Positions 62,517 through 64,000 of a DNA stretch of 64,000 nucleotides are shown in pieces (position 1 is the first letter of the stretch; each line of letters begins with the position of its first letter). Source of the DNA: Streptomyces liliifuscus (lineage in GTDB: Bacteria > Actinomycetota > Actinomycetes > Streptomycetales > Streptomycetaceae). A model generated the notes under the pieces. The model was not told the origin of the DNA. It did not search any database and worked only from the letters and a program-made list of their open reading frames with translations. The stretch covers positions 10,416,001 to 10,480,000 of the forward strand of contig NZ_CP066831.1 in the NCBI RefSeq assembly GCF_016598615.1, written 5' to 3'. A program made the position numbers and the translations under genes.

Positions 62517-64000
62517 GGGTTGGTGGCTCCCGTCTCGGGGCGGCGCCTGACGGTCAGGCGTGACGGTAGGTCGGTGACATCGGCGCCGCGCGGGACGCCG
62601 AGCCGTTCGAGGGCAGCGGTGCCCACCAGGGCGACGGACAGGTTGAGGACCAGGGCCGCGAGCCCGGCGTAGATCTCCAGCGGCTGCTCCGCGGAACCGA
62701 AGGCCACGATGGAGGAGAACCCCTCGCGCACCACCAGGAACGTGCCTGCTGTCATGCCAACTGCCCACCCGGCGAGCAGCGCCCGCGGATGCAGTCGGCC
62801 GGTGAACAGACCGACGGCCACGGCGGGAAAGATCTGCAGAATCCATACGCCGCCGAGCAGTTGGAGATTGATCGCGTCCTGGTCGCGCAGCCCGAACACG
62901 AAGGCCACCGCCCCCACCTTCGCGGTGAGCGAGACCGCCTTGGCGATCCGCACCTGCCGTTTGGGCGTGGCGGTCGGCTGCACGTACTCCACGTACACAT
63001 TGCGTACGAAGCAGGTCGCGGCGGCGATCGACATCACGGCGGCCGGGACGAGCGCCCCCACGACGATCGCGCCGAACACCAGCCCGGCCAGCGGCCCCGG
63101 CATCAACCGGTCGACCAGCATCGGCACGGCCGCCTCGGCGCCTCCCTCCGGGGCCTGTACGCCCGCGGCGAGGGCCGCGACACCGAGGAAGCCGAAGAGC
63201 GCGAGCAGGCCCGTCCAGGCGGGCAGGGCCACGGCGACCTTGCGCAAAGTGCGCGGGCTGTCGGCGGCGAATCCGGCGGTGAGCACGTGCGGGTACATCA
63301 GCAGGGCCAGCGCCGAGCCCAGGGCGAGGGTGGCGTAGGCGGGCTGCTGCTCGGGGGAGAGGAGCAGGGCGGAGTGTGCGGTGTCCGTACCGCCGAGCCG
63401 TTGCGCGGCCCGGTCGAAGAGCGGGCCGGGGCCGCCGAGCCGGTCGAGGACCAGCCAGCAGACCGCGGTGAGCGAGACGAAGACCGCCACCGCCTTGAGA
63501 GCGGAGATGACCGCGGGCGCGCGCAGCCCGTGCCGGTACGTCGCCACCGCGAGTCCCGCGAAGAGCCCGACCATCACCAGGTCGCCGGCCGCGCCGCGCG
63601 GATAGACGCCCCCGGCGGTGAGTACCGCGCGGATGCCCAGCAACTGCAACGCCAGATACGGCATCGTCGCGAGGATCCCGGTGAGCGCGACGACCAGGGC
63701 CAGCGGCGGCGAACCGTACCGTCCACGGACGAAGTCGCCGACGGTCACATAGCCGTGGCGGCGGGCCACCGCCCACAGCCGCGTCAGCAGGACGAAGGCG
63801 AGCGGACAGACGATCACCGTGTACGGGACCGCGAAGAAGGCGGGTGCCCCGTTGCCGTACGCCAGGCCTGGGACGGCCGTGAAGGTGTACGCGGTGAAGA
63901 TCGTGCCGCCCAGCAGCAGCCAGGTCCACACCGGACCGAGGCTCCGGTCGGCCAGCGCCCAGCCCTCCAGGGACGGCAGCCGGTCGGTGGGGCGCAGCCG
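62513..64000 (-). CDS. Sodium:solute symporter (5' end outside window)
   Basis: 495 residues are visible; the frame runs through the right edge, so the start lies beyond it. The edge sequence RPTDRLPSLEGWALADRSLG then WTWLLLGGTIFTAYTFTAVP matches the cytosolic loop and second helix of SSS family proteins near monocarboxylate permease (MctP). Repeated helices and LRDQDAINLQLLGGVWILQ fit the family. It likely takes up a carboxylate or amino-acid-like solute with sodium. It is coupled to the ECF sigma factor gene by a GTGA overlap. Confidence 0.88.
   Translation of the reverse strand, partial: RLRPTDRLPSLEGWALADRSLGPVWTWLLLGGTIFTAYTFTAVPGLAYGNGAPAFFAVPYTVIVCPLAFVLLTRLWAVARRHGYVTVGDFVRGRYGSPPLALVVALTGILATMPYLALQLLGIRAVLTAGGVYPRGAAGDLVMVGLFAGLAVATYRHGLRAPAVISALKAVAVFVSLTAVCWLVLDRLGGPGPLFDRAAQRLGGTDTAHSALLLSPEQQPAYATLALGSALALLMYPHVLTAGFAADSPRTLRKVAVALPAWTGLLALFGFLGVAALAAGVQAPEGGAEAAVPMLVDRLMPGPLAGLVFGAIVVGALVPAAVMSIAAATCFVRNVYVEYVQPTATPKRQVRIAKAVSLTAKVGAVAFVFGLRDQDAINLQLLGGVWILQIFPAVAVGLFTGRLHPRALLAGWAVGMTAGTFLVVREGFSSIVAFGSAEQPLEIYAGLAALVLNLSVALVGTAALERLGVPRGADVTDLPSRLTVRRRPETGATNP

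Overview
This is a high-GC actinobacterial chromosome segment, almost certainly from a Streptomyces. The evidence is the strong third-position GC, frequent GTG starts, 1-4 nt gene overlaps, SigB-family sigma factors beside stacked anti-sigma ATPases and SpoIIE phosphatases, Tat and lipoprotein signals, an LAxTG wall protein and secreted glycosidases with ricin-type modules. No rRNA, tRNA, CRISPR array, insertion sequence or phage gene was seen. Both ends cut genes: an amidohydrolase on the left and a sodium:solute symporter on the right.

Layout. (1) 1-8.7 kb: end of a YtcJ-like amidohydrolase, a GNAT acetyltransferase, a divergent pair of secreted glycosidases (GH127 with a LamG insert; GH27-CBM-ricin) sharing a promoter region, then an OhrR-type MarR regulator divergent from an alpha/beta hydrolase. 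(2) 8.8-29.2 kb: a roughly 20 kb stress-signalling island. Its core is a translationally coupled RsbR-RsbS-RsbT stressosome operon continuing into two SpoIIE-type phosphatases, flanked by two related MarR regulators. Next come a STAS antagonist, an ANTAR/GAF/PAS/SpoIIE phosphatase coupled to a 1333-aa soluble hybrid histidine kinase with five tandem 92-aa HAMP repeats, two divergent SigB-family sigma factors, a DUF5133 protein, a MEDS-ATPase, a PRC-barrel protein, two RsbW-like ATPases and a 58-aa membrane peptide. SigB-type promoter matches precede several of these genes. (3) 29.2-33.3 kb: protein O-mannosyltransferase, then an MFS exporter and a LysR regulator whose leaders carry the same 17-bp inverted repeat. 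(4) 33.4-42.3 kb: a sugar locus with GH30 (endo-beta-1,6-galactanase type), GH42 beta-galactosidase, an ABC sugar importer and a divergent LacI repressor with two near-identical palindromic operators. With GH127 and GH27 it looks like a plant arabinogalactan-protein utilisation system. (5) 42.4-51.6 kb: a DUF3050 heme-oxygenase-fold protein divergent from a six-gene operon encoding an ABM-domain membrane protein, fused aminodeoxychorismate synthase, a benzoate-CoA-ligase-like enzyme, a second adenylating enzyme, an FAD monooxygenase and aminodeoxychorismate lyase. This is a compact p-aminobenzoate-derived pathway whose product I cannot name. (6) 51.6-64 kb: AhpD-like protein, HAD-like protein, MMPL transporter, a GH62 arabinofuranosidase interrupted by an in-frame amber codon, an LAETG wall protein, secreted hydrolases, an NmrA-like protein, and a coupled symporter/ECF sigma/membrane-protein trio.

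How the parts fit: the island would let stress signals, sensed by stressosome and GAF/PAS/HAMP proteins, control SigB-family sigma factors through RsbW-like kinases and SpoIIE phosphatases. The LacI locus imports galacto-oligosaccharides released outside the cell by GH30, GH127 and GH27 and completes hydrolysis inside with GH42. Convergent gene ends carry strong hairpins. Start codons were often moved inward from the longest frame where a Shine-Dalgarno sequence, a promoter or a coupling overlap supported it. All family names come from motif recognition by eye; no database search was run.
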